DNA of 36,195 nucleotides from Alphaproteobacteria bacterium (GCA_021776705.1 JAJFFL010000274.1:1-36195), one strand, 5' to 3'. Shown: positions 1 through 7,936, counted from the stretch's first letter. Made by a program: numbers and translations. The notes: generated from the sequence alone by a model not told the origin.

Positions 1-188
1 TTGTAGACGTTGAACCATTCAGGATGATGGTCCGCTTGGTCGGCCTTGAGCGCGACCCGGGTCATGAACCCGAACGCGGCGTTGAAGTCCGGAAAGGTGA
101 ACCGGCGTGAAATGGCGTCGCGCCCGTCGACGGCCGACCACCCGTCAAGCTTCTCCGCCGCCGCCGCGGCGCCGATCCGTGTGGTCAT
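1..188 (-). CDS. Pterin-4a-carbinolamine dehydratase, N-terminal part (runs off window edge)
   Basis: The 5' part of a minus-strand gene; about 62 codons are visible before the window edge. The translation begins [14 protein letters not shown] and contains the family core [11 protein letters not shown] followed by [10 protein letters not shown]. The paired histidines of HHPEW are part of the family's active site. The enzyme dehydrates 4a-hydroxytetrahydropterin and is a small cytoplasmic protein of about 100 residues, so roughly a third is missing here. The start is the ATG complementary to 186-188. It is not in the ORF track because it is truncated. The family assignment is firm; whether it serves phenylalanine hydroxylase or another role cannot be told from this window. 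Confidence 0.88.
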   Translation of the reverse strand, partial: MTTRIGAAAAAEKLDGWSAVDGRDAISRRFTFPDFNAAFGFMTRVALKADQADHHPEWFNVY

Positions 189-244
189 GTGCGGCTCCCG
201 TGTGGTGTCGGGCGCAAGTTTCGCCGCCGGCTCCCGCAAATCAA

Positions 245-270
245 GCGGGGCGGCCCGAAGGCCGCCCCGC
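245..270 (-). terminator. Strong hairpin with UUCG loop downstream of the lipoprotein gene
   Basis: A perfect 11-bp stem (GCGGGGCGGCC / GGCCGCCCCGC) encloses a CGAA loop on the plus strand, which reads C(TTCG)G on the minus strand, an exceptionally stable tetraloop. It lies about 25 bp after the stop of the minus-strand lipoprotein gene. The following minus-strand bases (TTGATTTG) form only a weak T-tract. Probable intrinsic terminator; strand chosen because the stable UUCG loop forms in the minus transcript. Confidence 0.65.
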
Positions 271-294
271 GATGAGATCGGCGACGACGTCGGG

Positions 295-1146
295 TCAACC
301 GCCGCCGCGGCTCAAGTACGCGGCGTTTTGTCCGGCCACCGCGTCGTTGGTGATGTCCATGAACCGCATGCACTTCTCGAACAGCGCCGTGTCGCGGTTG
401 TTGTTGTCGGAAAGCGCCGCGATGCAAGCGACCGCAAGCACGCCGGTGCCCGAGTTGGGATCGGACAGGAAATTCTTATGCATTTCGACGAAGTCGCTGC
501 CGACCGATTGCACGGCCCCGGTGGCCCCGGTCGTATGGCCCGCAACTGCGCCTTCCAAGCCGCCGCCGCCGGCGCCGCCTTCGCCGCCGGCCATGACGGC
601 CCCGGCCGCGATCGCCGCGGACGAGCTGGAAATGGCGCCCGACATCGACTCCGCGGTCAGCAATGTCACCATCAGGTCGTCCATGCGTGACAGCAGCACG
701 GCGTACATGCCGTCGTCGATCGCGCCGTTGGCGTAGGCTTCGCACGCCCGGTACAGCGCGTCCCGCAGCAGCTGAACCGTGACCGCCCGTTGGCCGAGTT
801 CGGCGACCGATTGGGCGACGCTGTGAGAAAAGCTGCCTTCGCCCTGACCTTCCGCGCCGCTGCCCGATGAGCCGGATCCGCTCAGGGCGGCCGAAATCGC
901 TTCCGATGTCGCCACCGCCACGTCGGGACTCGGTTCGGCGCAAGTGATGCGGCCGGTCGGGCTGCCGCCATCCAGGCGCTCCGCCGTCATGATGTAGCGG
1001 CGGCTCGCGTCGGTGCCGAAGAACTTCATGGTCTTGGTGTTGACCGTGCGCGGTCCCGGAAACGACGGTTTCGTCGCCACGCAACCGGCTGCAAGGCTCG
1101 CCGCGATCGTCGTCGCAACGAGCGTCCCCCATTTGATCTCGAACAT
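295..1146 (-). CDS. Predicted lipoprotein of unknown function
   Basis: A 283-residue protein with an N-terminal lipoprotein signal: hydrophobic stretch then lipobox LAAGC at about residues 17-21, so it is probably exported and lipid-anchored. The ORF track starts 38 codons upstream, but the ATG at 1146 is preceded by AAGGGG at good spacing and begins the signal peptide exactly, so I use that start. After the signal are a polar N-terminal domain, a flexible Ser/Gly stretch (GSGSSGSG), a helical segment around [14 protein letters not shown], a Gly/Ala-rich low-complexity segment and a C-terminal helical part. I do not recognise a catalytic motif. It is divergent from the small gene at 1318. Function unknown. 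Confidence 0.8.
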   Translation of the reverse strand: MFEIKWGTLVATTIAASLAAGCVATKPSFPGPRTVNTKTMKFFGTDASRRYIMTAERLDGGSPTGRITCAEPSPDVAVATSEAISAALSGSGSSGSGAEGQGEGSFSHSVAQSVAELGQRAVTVQLLRDALYRACEAYANGAIDDGMYAVLLSRMDDLMVTLLTAESMSGAISSSSAAIAAGAVMAGGEGGAGGGGLEGAVAGHTTGATGAVQSVGSDFVEMHKNFLSDPNSGTGVLAVACIAALSDNNNRDTALFEKCMRFMDITNDAVAGQNAAYLSRGGG

Positions 1147-1317
1147 GTCCGCCCCTTGTGTGGTCCCCCGGCCCAACGTCGTCGGCCGCCTGCCAATCAA
1201 CATATCATTAACCCTAAGCCCTGCAGCCCCAATTCGGCGAACGAATCGGTTGTGTTTCAAGCGTTCTTAACCCGGGCTGTGGTTTCTTGGACGCGGTGGA
1301 ACGTCTGGGAGGCCGAT

Positions 1318-1590
1318 ATGACCCGCTTTCTGCAATCGGATGAAAATCCAAGCGGATTCAGGCTTGAAGACATACTCAACGTGTTGCGGAGCGACGTGTT
1401 GAAGCGCTGCGTGAAAATCGCCACGGATGATCGTCCGGAGGCGTTTCACGTGATGTCGAACAACACCAAGATCCTTGATCTCTTGAGCCAGGCGATCGTC
1501 CTGGCGCAGGACTCGACCAAGACCCTCGACCGTGCGTTCGGGCCGTCGCACGCCCAAGAAGGCGGGGCGCCGCGGATCGGCGTCGCCTGA
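1318..1590 (+). CDS. Small conserved-looking protein of unknown function (90 aa)
   Basis: The track ORF begins at 1156, but the ATG at 1318 follows a clear GGGAGG ribosome-binding site, giving a 90-residue soluble protein starting MTRFLQSDEN. The sequence is mostly helical (LEDILNVLRSDVLKRC; NNTKILDLLSQAIVLAQDS) with a short disordered tail. It has no signal peptide and no membrane segment. It resembles, from memory, short hypothetical proteins of Hyphomonadales-type alphaproteobacteria, but I can attach no function. The upstream divergent region holds two TTAACC motifs (1208-1213, 1267-1272), which are CtrA-like half-sites only and not evidence by themselves. Confidence 0.75.
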   Translation: MTRFLQSDENPSGFRLEDILNVLRSDVLKRCVKIATDDRPEAFHVMSNNTKILDLLSQAIVLAQDSTKTLDRAFGPSHAQEGGAPRIGVA

Positions 1591-1622
1591 TCGCCGCGAC
1601 GCGTTAACTGCGTCTCATACTT

Positions 1623-1646
1623 GATCGCGCTTCGGTCGGCGCGATC
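1623..1646 (+). repeat. Perfect hairpin just ahead of the 1655 ORF
   Basis: GATCGCGC pairs with GCGCGATC (8 bp) around the 8-nt loop TTCGGTCG. It sits 32 bp after the stop at 1590 and ends 8 bp before the ATG at 1655. No T-tract follows. It may terminate the upstream gene or occupy the leader of the next one. Confidence 0.5.
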
Positions 1647-1654
1647 CTGACACC

Positions 1655-1966
1655 ATGATTTCCTTGATCGCTCCCTTGGCCTTGGCCCTCGCGCCAGGCT
1701 GCGCCTGTGAAACGCCGGAGCTTCTCGGCGACGACGCGCGGGCGCCGAAGGTCTATGTGATCCTCTCGTCCCACATTCCCGCCGACTATGCGCCGGCGCC
1801 GGCCGCGCCGGTTGCGGTCGTCGTCGATGCGCGCCGCGACCGTGGCGCGCGTGACCGCGACGATCGTGATCGGCCGCACCGTCGCGGTCGGGACGGCCGC
1901 GGCGGCGGCGGGCGGTTCGACGCCGACGCGTCGAACGATTCCGGCCCGGACGTTCATCTGGAATAG
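1655..1966 (+). CDS. Putative small exported protein with Arg/Asp-rich tail
   Basis: A 103-residue ORF with a hydrophobic N-terminus (ISLIAPLALALAPGC) that could be a signal peptide, then a short folded-looking part (KVYVILSSHIPADY), an Ala/Pro stretch, and a highly charged Arg/Asp/Gly tail. Its codons have the same strong third-position GC as neighbouring genes, which favours it over the antisense ORF. No convincing Shine-Dalgarno precedes the ATG, only CTGACACC. The cysteine context APGC is a poor lipobox. Unknown function; it could also be spurious. Confidence 0.45.
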   Translation: MISLIAPLALALAPGCACETPELLGDDARAPKVYVILSSHIPADYAPAPAAPVAVVVDARRDRGARDRDDRDRPHRRGRDGRGGGGRFDADASNDSGPDVHLE

Positions 1967-1970
1967 GAAA

Positions 1971-1990
1971 CGGGCGGCCGAAGCCGCCCG
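1971..1990 (-). terminator. UUCG-loop hairpin between convergent genes
   Basis: CGGGCGGC and GCCGCCCG form a perfect 8-bp stem around CGAA (TTCG on the minus strand). On the minus strand the stem is followed by TTTCC. It lies between the + ORF ending at 1966 and the minus-strand symporter gene ending at 2021, and has the same design as the hairpin at 245-270. Likely terminator for the symporter gene, perhaps acting for both directions. Confidence 0.6.
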
Positions 1991-2020
1991 CACCCGTTCG
2001 CCGTGGGGTTCACCAGGCGT

Positions 2021-3496
2021 CTAGTCGGACGCCGGCTCCGGCGCTTCCGGCTTCGCCATGGCCACCGAGTCAAGGCCGTTCTTGTCGGCCATGCGCGCCA
2101 TCGAGAACACCACCCCCGACAGGAGCAGAATCGCGATCACGTTCGGGAACAGCATCGACGCGTTGGCGAAGTCGCCGAGCCGCCAAATGAAGTCCACCGG
2201 CTGCAACGCGCCGACGAAGACGACCGCCACCCAGACGAATCGAAACGGCCGCGCCGCCCAGTCCCCGACCAGGAAGGTGATCGCCGACTCCGCATAGTAG
2301 GACCAGCCGATGATCGTCGTGAACGCGAACAGAGCGATTGAGAACGTGACGATCCACTGCCCGAACTGAATGCCGTTGGCGTAGGCGGCCGTGGTGATGG
2401 CGGACGCCTCAAGGCCGGCGCCCATCCAACGGTCGAACAAGATACCGCCTTCGTCCGCCGCGTGCGAGCCGATCACCAGGATCACGAGCGCCGTCATGGT
2501 GCAGATCACGATCGTGTCGATGAACACGCCAAGCATGGCGATTTCGCCTTGGCGCACGGGGTTGTCCGTTTGCGCCGCGGCATGGGCGATCGGCGCCGAG
2601 CCTTGCCCGGCTTCGTTCGAGAACAGACCGCGCGCGACGCCGTAGCGCACCGCCGCCAATACGCTGTAGCCGGCGACGCCGCCCCACGCCTGTTCGAATC
2701 CGAACGCCGATTTGAAGATCAGCATGAAGGCGCCGCCGATGTATTGAACATTCATGCCGAGCACGATCAGCGCGGCGATGACGTAGGCGAGCGCCATAAA
2801 CGGCACGACTTTGCCGGCGACCGAACCGATCGACTTGATCCCGCCGATGATGACCGCGAACGTCAGCACCGCGATGACGCCGCCGACCACCCAGTTCGGC
2901 AAGGCGTAACCGGAGCGCGACGCGGTTTCGACAACCGCTTGCGTGATCGAATTGGATTGAATCATGCCGCCGGTGGCGGTGGCGGACATCAAGGTGCCGA
3001 TGCAAAAGAGGACGGCGAGCCACGTCCAGTTCTTACCCAGCCCGTTCTTGATGTAGTACATCGGGCCGCCGTGGTAGTGGCCGTTCGGATGCCGCTCCCG
3101 GAATCGCACCGCGAGCGAACTCTCCGCAAACGCCGCGGCCATGCCGAAGAGCGCCGTGATCCACATCCAGAAGATCGCGCCGGGACCGCCCAGCGTGATC
3201 GCCGTGGCGACGCCGGCGAGGTTGCCGGTGCCGACCTGGCCCGACAGAGCCGTCGACAGAGCTTGCCACGGCGTTATTTCACCGGCGCCGCGGGCTTTGC
3301 GCCCGGCGAACAGTTCGCCGAAGGCGGGGCCGAGGCGACGCAGCGGACGAAATCCCGTGCCGACCATGAAATAGAGGCCGGCCCCCAGCAGCGCATATGC
3401 CACTGGTCCCATGAAGGGGACGATGCGCGTCCCGTTCCATTCGCCGCCCCACAAGAAGTCGCTCACCATGACGAGCGGCTGAAGAAGGTTTTCCAT
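2021..3496 (-). CDS. AGCS-family sodium:alanine/glycine symporter
   Basis: A 491-residue polytopic inner-membrane protein of the alanine or glycine:cation symporter family. The diagnostic block is present near the N-terminal third: SGQVGTGNLAGVATAI, GGPGAIFWMW, and GGPMYYIKNGL. About ten hydrophobic segments run through to the C-terminus, which ends in a short charged tail. The family imports small neutral amino acids with Na+ or H+. The length fits the family. The ATG at 3496 is used; a GGGG run about ten bases upstream is a modest ribosome-binding site. It appears monocistronic, with a hairpin terminator after it. Substrate (Ala, Gly or other) cannot be decided from sequence. Confidence 0.93.
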   Translation of the reverse strand: MENLLQPLVMVSDFLWGGEWNGTRIVPFMGPVAYALLGAGLYFMVGTGFRPLRRLGPAFGELFAGRKARGAGEITPWQALSTALSGQVGTGNLAGVATAITLGGPGAIFWMWITALFGMAAAFAESSLAVRFRERHPNGHYHGGPMYYIKNGLGKNWTWLAVLFCIGTLMSATATGGMIQSNSITQAVVETASRSGYALPNWVVGGVIAVLTFAVIIGGIKSIGSVAGKVVPFMALAYVIAALIVLGMNVQYIGGAFMLIFKSAFGFEQAWGGVAGYSVLAAVRYGVARGLFSNEAGQGSAPIAHAAAQTDNPVRQGEIAMLGVFIDTIVICTMTALVILVIGSHAADEGGILFDRWMGAGLEASAITTAAYANGIQFGQWIVTFSIALFAFTTIIGWSYYAESAITFLVGDWAARPFRFVWVAVVFVGALQPVDFIWRLGDFANASMLFPNVIAILLLSGVVFSMARMADKNGLDSVAMAKPEAPEPASD

Positions 3497-3625
3497 CGAT
3501 GCGCCCCGACCCCCGCAAGAAAGAACCGCGCGAGTTAGGCGCCGCTTCGGTGTCCCGGCAAGCGCTTTGTGTTCGGGCGCGCAGACGCCGCGGCGAAGGG
3601 AGGCGCGCTCCCGCGATCTGACGAC

Positions 3626-4081
3626 TCAAAGATCCAAATGCAGGAACCGATTGAAGTCCGTGGCCGCGTAGCCGCCGAAAGCCGGGCCGTCCTGGAAGCC
3701 CCGGCGGCGGTAGAACGCGAGCGCCGGTTCGAACGCCGGGCCGCCGCCGGTTTCAAGGCTGATTTTGACGTAGCCGCGGGACCGGGCGACCGCCAAAACA
3801 TGTTCGAGCAACGCGCCGGCGACGCCTTGGCGGACGTGCGCGGGGGCGGTGCGCATCGACTTGAGTTCTCCCCGGTTCGGCCCCAGCGCTTTCAAAGCGG
3901 CGCAGCCGAGCAGCGTCGTGCCGTTCCAAGCCGACCAGACGGCGACGTCCGGCGCCGCCAACTCGGACAGATCGAGCGCATGAACGCTTCCGGGCGGCGA
4001 ATTCTCGCGCATGTCCTTGAGATGGAGTGCGAGCAGCGCCTGAATTTCGGGGCCGTCGAGTTTGTCTTCCTGAATGTCCAT
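3626..4081 (-). CDS. GNAT-family N-acetyltransferase (YsnE-like)
   Basis: A GNAT fold protein of 151 residues from the chosen start. The acetyl-CoA-binding motif A region is visible as KSMRTAPAHVRQGVAGALLEH, followed by the C-terminal ETGGGPAFEPALAFYRRRGF block and a closing aromatic strand. The N-terminal part (GPEIQALLALHLKDMRENSPP) matches the YsnE-like subgroup as I remember it. The track ORF starts at 4135; I prefer the internal ATG at 4081 because MDIQEDKLDGPEI is where that subgroup usually begins. Neither start has a strong ribosome-binding site. The substrate is unknown. Confidence 0.85.
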   Translation of the reverse strand: MDIQEDKLDGPEIQALLALHLKDMRENSPPGSVHALDLSELAAPDVAVWSAWNGTTLLGCAALKALGPNRGELKSMRTAPAHVRQGVAGALLEHVLAVARSRGYVKISLETGGGPAFEPALAFYRRRGFQDGPAFGGYAATDFNRFLHLDL

Positions 4082-4132
4082 CGCGTTCGGCGATCCGCGG
4101 CTGAACGGGCGGGGGAGTCGAATTGGCTGGCG

Positions 4133-4147
4133 CATCCTTCAAGGATG
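4133..4147. promoter_or_regulatory. Inverted repeat in the GNAT/GFA divergent promoter region
   Basis: CATCCTTCAAGGATG is a perfect 7-bp inverted repeat with a 1-bp centre. It is followed by a direct repeat of GTTCGAC. Both lie in the 125-bp gap between the divergent GNAT and GFA genes, so the element could be an operator for either or both. No regulator gene is adjacent. Confidence 0.4.
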
Positions 4148-4206
4148 TTCGACATCGTTCGACTTTGACCACCCGACCGTTTGACTGACCGAAGAGGAGA
4201 CGCAGC

Positions 4207-4599
4207 ATGGACCGATTCACCGGCGGTTGCTTGTGCGGCGACGTGCGAATCGTGGCGTCGGGACGGCCGTACCGGGTCGGGCTTTGTCATTGCCTCGACT
4301 GCCGCAAGCATCATGGGGCCCTGTTTCACGCGTCCGCGGTGTTCCCTCAGGATGCGGTGACGATCAAAGGCGAAACTCGCGACTACGCCGGGCGGTGTTT
4401 CTGTTCCCGCTGCGGCTCGACGGTTTTTGGGCGCAGCGCAGACGAAATCGAAGTGAACTTGGGATCCCTGGATGCCCCTGACCAGCTGACGCCGACCTAC
4501 GAAAGCTGGGTTGAGCGTCGCGAGTCTTGGTTGCCGCCGTTTCCGCTCGCCAGGCGTTACGACCGCGATCGTGACGCCACGGGTCGCCTTGAGAATTAG
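4207..4599 (+). CDS. GFA/CENP-V domain zinc protein
   Basis: A 130-residue protein of the glutathione-dependent formaldehyde-activating enzyme (GFA/Mss4-like) family. Zinc-binding cysteines are in the family spacing: C8 and C10 (GGCLCGDV), C27, C29 and C32 (CHCLDC), and a second CSRCGS pair. The later GSLDAP and WVERRESW segments are also typical. The start is an ATG preceded by GAGGAG at good spacing. Members are often only annotated as GFA family; some are linked to glutathione adduct handling, but most have no proven reaction. It is divergent from the GNAT gene. Confidence 0.9.
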   Translation: MDRFTGGCLCGDVRIVASGRPYRVGLCHCLDCRKHHGALFHASAVFPQDAVTIKGETRDYAGRCFCSRCGSTVFGRSADEIEVNLGSLDAPDQLTPTYESWVERRESWLPPFPLARRYDRDRDATGRLEN

Positions 4600-4766
4600 G
4601 TCGCACGAACGGCGCAAGAGCGCCGATACGAACCGATCGGGAGGTCGGCCAGGATCGAGGTCTCGAACCCGGCCCCCGGGGACAGCGCCTTTTGCTCGCC
4701 ACGCCAGCATCGCGCGTGCGTCGTGCGCGCAGGCGCCGAGCGGGTTTCGGCGATTCATCGAATCGC
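4600..4766. other. Non-coding spacer between the GFA gene and tRNA-Arg
   Basis: I find no credible gene. A small hairpin, CGGCGC-AAGA-GCGCCG at 4610-4625, lies just after the GFA stop and might contribute to termination, though it lacks a T-tract. The track ORFs crossing this region also run through the tRNA and are shadows. Confidence 0.5.
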
Positions 4767-4843
4767 TGGCGCACCCGACAGGATTCGAACCTGTGACCTC
4801 TGCCTTCGGAGGGCAGCGCTCTATCCAACTGAGCTACGGGTGC
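4767..4843 (-). tRNA. tRNA-Arg (anticodon CCG)
   Basis: The minus strand reads GCACCCG for the acceptor arm, a D-arm (GCTCAGTTGGATAGAGC), anticodon stem-loop CTGCC-CTCCGAA-GGCAG, an AGGTC variable loop, T-arm ACAGG-TTCGAAT-CCTGT, acceptor CGGGTGC, discriminator G and an encoded CCA. All stems pair. The anticodon in the loop CTCCGAA is CCG, which reads CGG arginine codons. Total length is 77 nt including CCA. No integrated element is seen beside it. Confidence 0.97.
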
Positions 4844-4976
4844 GGCGCGCGCGGAACCTAAGGGAAAGCGTCAGGGCAGGCAATCAGCGGCGACGGCGAG
4901 CCTCGCTTGTGCATGACCGACAGCGCGGCGGCGGCGGCGACTTTATTGCGTCGCGGTCGGAAGCTATGCAGTCGGC

Positions 4977-6971
4977 ATGGACGTCGGCGCACATATCATT
5001 CTGTCGCTTTCGGGCCTGGTGTTGGTCGCGCTCGCCGCAGCGGCGGCGGGCGAACGGCTCGGCGCGCCTTTGCTGCTGGTGTTCCTGGCCGTCGGCGTGC
5101 TGGCGGGGCCGGAGGGGCCGGGCGGCATCGTGCTCAACAACCATGATCTCGCTTTCGCCGGCGCTTCAGGGGCCCTGGCGATCATCCTCCTTGACGGCGG
5201 ACTGCGCACCCGGCCGGAGACTCTCGCGGCCGGCTTGAGGCCGGGCTTGTCGTTGGCGACGTTCGGGGTGTTCGGCACCGCCGGACTGACGGCGCTGGCG
5301 GCCAAGGTGGCGTTCGGCATCGGCTGGGCGGAATCGCTGCTGATCGGGGCGGTGGTGTCGTCGACCGACGCGGCGGCCGTGTTCTCCCTGCTGTCGCGGT
5401 CCGAGGCGCCGGTGAAACAACGGCTGGCGGCGACGCTGGAGACCGAGAGCGGGCTGAACGATCCGGCGGCGGTGTTTTTGACGTTCAGTCTCGCCGGCGC
5501 CTTGGCGCGCGGGGAGGCGGCGGGGCCGTTGGGGCTGTTGGGCTTGTTTCTGTGGCAGGGGATCGGCGGCGTTGCGATCGGAATCGCGTCAGGCTGGCTG
5601 TTGCGCGAGGCCAAGCCGCGCCTGCGGCTGGCGGCGGGATTGCGCCCGGTGTTGACGCTCGCCGGCGGTCTGTTCGCCTTCGCGGTCGCGCAACGCATCG
5701 GCGCGTCGGGGTTCGTCGCCGTCTACTTGTGCGGAATCCTGCAGGCGCGCACCGAACGCGGCGTCGTCGAGTCCGAGGCCCGAACGTTGGACGGCTTCGC
5801 CTGGCTGGCGCAGTTGGCGTTGTTCCTCACCCTTGGACTGCTTGTCGCCCCGTCGCATGTCGCGGCGATCTTCGGGCCGGCGGTCGCGGTCGCGGCGGTG
5901 TTGATTCTCGTCGCGCGGCCGATCGCCACGTTCGCCGCTTTGGCGCCGTTCAAGTTCACCTTCAACGAGCGTCTGTTCGCGTCCTGGGTGGGCCTGCGCG
6001 GCGCAACGCCGATTTTTCTCGGTCTCGTGCCCGCCGCCCTCGGCGCGCCGAACGCCAACCTCTACTTTTCCGTCGCCTTCATCGTCGTCGGGGTTTCACT
6101 GGTCGCGCAGGGCTGGACGACCCCGTTTGCCGCGCGTGCGCTCGGCGTTGTCGAAGGGTCCGGCGCGGACGACGAGCCGTCGCTGAGCCCTCTGCGCCTG
6201 ACCGCCGTCGCCGGCGCCTTGACCGCGGCGGCGGCGGCGCTGGTGATCATCGCCCGCGTCGCGGCGCCGGTCGCCGTGCCGACCTTCATGCCGTTCACGG
6301 TGGCGGAATTGGAGTCGACGCTCGCGGCGCCGGGTCTGCCGATCTACGCCGCGCGGCTGCCTCAGGATTGGGACGAGATCACCGACGCCGAGCGTCGCAA
6401 ACGGCTCTTCATCGACACGATTGCGCCGATCGTGCGGGCGGAGAACGCCCTAATCGCGGCCGAGCGCGCGGAAGTCGAGGCCTTCCTCGCCGCCGACAAC
6501 GCCGGCCGCGAACTCAGCTTGCGCGATCAGGCTCGCCGCGACGTGCTCGCCCGCAAGTACGGCGGCGACTACGACGACCTTGAGGAATTGCTGCGCCGCA
6601 TCGACGTGACGCCGGTCTCGCTCGCGGTCGCGCAAGCCGCGTTCACGACGGGGTGGGGAACATCGTCAGCCGCTCGGGAGGCGAACGCGCTCTACGGCCG
6701 GCGGCCGGAGGGCGACGAAGGCGGGCCGTCGCACTTCCCGGACCTAGCCGCCTCGGTCGCGGACTACTTCGAGGTGTTGAATTCGCACCGCGCCTTCGCG
6801 GCGTTTCGCAACGCCCGCGCCGGCGCCCGAGCGACGTCGGCGTTGGTGACGGGGGCCTATCTGGCACCGCATGTCGCCCCGTTCGCCGCCGACGGCGCGA
6901 CGTTCGCGGCCAGCGTGCGCGAAATCATCGACGCCAACGATCTCGGACGTCTCGACAGCCCGGACCTTTAA
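4977..6971 (+). CDS. NhaP2-like K+/H+ antiporter fused to a Bax-like glucosaminidase domain
   Basis: A 664-residue protein in two parts. Residues ~1-395 are a CPA1-type antiporter close to NhaP2/CvrA, with about twelve hydrophobic segments and the family blocks LLIGAVVSSTDAAAVFSLLS and ETESGLNDPAAVFLTF. An additional hydrophobic helix (~406-430) follows. Residues ~460-660 then resemble E. coli Bax and the glucosaminidase fold: IDTIAPIVRAENALI, LLRRIDVTPVSLAVAQAAF, GWGTSS, EANALYGR, SVADYFEVLNSHRAFAAFR and a final IIDANDL. NhaP2 proteins normally carry cytoplasmic TrkA-C-type domains here, not a hydrolase. The extra helix would place this domain in the periplasm. The usual catalytic Glu of the ESGWG motif is Thr557 (TTGWG), so hydrolysis is doubtful. 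The stop codon overlaps that of the next, convergent gene. Confidence 0.88.
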   Translation: MDVGAHIILSLSGLVLVALAAAAAGERLGAPLLLVFLAVGVLAGPEGPGGIVLNNHDLAFAGASGALAIILLDGGLRTRPETLAAGLRPGLSLATFGVFGTAGLTALAAKVAFGIGWAESLLIGAVVSSTDAAAVFSLLSRSEAPVKQRLAATLETESGLNDPAAVFLTFSLAGALARGEAAGPLGLLGLFLWQGIGGVAIGIASGWLLREAKPRLRLAAGLRPVLTLAGGLFAFAVAQRIGASGFVAVYLCGILQARTERGVVESEARTLDGFAWLAQLALFLTLGLLVAPSHVAAIFGPAVAVAAVLILVARPIATFAALAPFKFTFNERLFASWVGLRGATPIFLGLVPAALGAPNANLYFSVAFIVVGVSLVAQGWTTPFAARALGVVEGSGADDEPSLSPLRLTAVAGALTAAAAALVIIARVAAPVAVPTFMPFTVAELESTLAAPGLPIYAARLPQDWDEITDAERRKRLFIDTIAPIVRAENALIAAERAEVEAFLAADNAGRELSLRDQARRDVLARKYGGDYDDLEELLRRIDVTPVSLAVAQAAFTTGWGTSSAAREANALYGRRPEGDEGGPSHFPDLAASVADYFEVLNSHRAFAAFRNARAGARATSALVTGAYLAPHVAPFAADGATFAASVREIIDANDLGRLDSPDL

Positions 6972-7936
6972 CCCTCAGCGTCGCGTTCGGCGCGCGAATA
7001 GGTGAGGGCGAGGAACACGTCCTCGAGGTCCGGCTCTTCGGTTCGCAGGTCGCCGATGCGGGCGCCGGAAGCGCGGTACTTTTCAATGATTTCGGCGACC
7101 GACTGGGCGCCGGCGCGGTAAGAAATCGCGATCGCTCCGTCGTCGCGGCGCACCGCGTCGAAACCGCCAAGCGTGTCCGGCGGCGCGGCCAGGGGCTCGG
7201 CCGGTTCGATCACCAGGGTCTTGCGATCGAGGCGGGCGAGCAGGGTAGACTTGGTTTCGTCGGCGATCACGCGGCCCTGATCGATGATCGCGATGCGGTC
7301 GCAGAGTTCCTGCGCTTCTTCGAGGTAGTGCGTGGTCAGCACGATCGTCGTGCCGGCGGCGTGGAGTTCGCCGACGTAATTCCACATTTGACGCCGCAGC
7401 TCGATGTCGACGCCCGCCGTGGGTTCGTCGAGGATCAAGATCGGCGGATTGTGGACCAGCGCCTTGGCGACCAGCAGCCGCCGCTTCATGCCGCCGGAAA
7501 GCTGACGGACGTAGGAATCGGCTTTGTCCAGGAGGCCCATGGCGCCAAGGATTTCTTCCGTGCGTCGTTCCTTCGCGGGCACGCCGTAGAATCCGGCCAT
7601 GAATTCCAAGCTTTCGCGCGGCGTGAAGAAGGGGTCCATGTTGATTTCTTGCGGCACGACGCCGATCGCCGCGCGCGACCGGCGCGGGTCCTTGTCGATG
7701 TCGAGACCCCACAGCCGCGCTTTGCCCGAGGTCTTTTTCACAAGTCCGGCCAGAATGTTGATGAACGTCGACTTTCCGGCGCCGTTCGGGCCCAGGAGGC
7801 CGAAGATCGATCCCTTCGGCACGTCGAGATCGACGCCCTTCAGGGCCCGTTTCGGCGGCGATTTCTTCGAGCCGGCGTAGACTTTCTCAAGCGCGCGGAC
7901 GCTGATCGCGGCGTCGGGATCGGGCAGGTCGGGCAC
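6968..7936 (-). CDS. ABC transporter ATP-binding protein (YadG/ABC-2 exporter type)
   Basis: A 322-residue ATPase with every ABC motif: Walker A GPNGAGKST, Q-loop VVPQEINMD, signature LSGGMKRRL, Walker B ILILDEPTAG and the switch His in LTTHYLEE. The order and sequence are those of the ABC-2 export ATPases such as YadG. A C-terminal extension of about 90 residues follows, as in that group. The start is GTG at 7936, with GAGG nine bases upstream. No permease gene is next to it, so its membrane partner must be encoded elsewhere. The stop shares a TTAA tetranucleotide with the stop of the antiporter gene on the opposite strand. Confidence 0.92.
   Translation of the reverse strand: MPDLPDPDAAISVRALEKVYAGSKKSPPKRALKGVDLDVPKGSIFGLLGPNGAGKSTFINILAGLVKKTSGKARLWGLDIDKDPRRSRAAIGVVPQEINMDPFFTPRESLEFMAGFYGVPAKERRTEEILGAMGLLDKADSYVRQLSGGMKRRLLVAKALVHNPPILILDEPTAGVDIELRRQMWNYVGELHAAGTTIVLTTHYLEEAQELCDRIAIIDQGRVIADETKSTLLARLDRKTLVIEPAEPLAAPPDTLGGFDAVRRDDGAIAISYRAGAQSVAEIIEKYRASGARIGDLRTEEPDLEDVFLALTYSRAERDAEG

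Noticed and set aside
4511-5238. Track ORFs crossing the tRNA region
   Set aside because: They run through a tRNA gene with perfect cloverleaf pairing and have no recognisable protein features.
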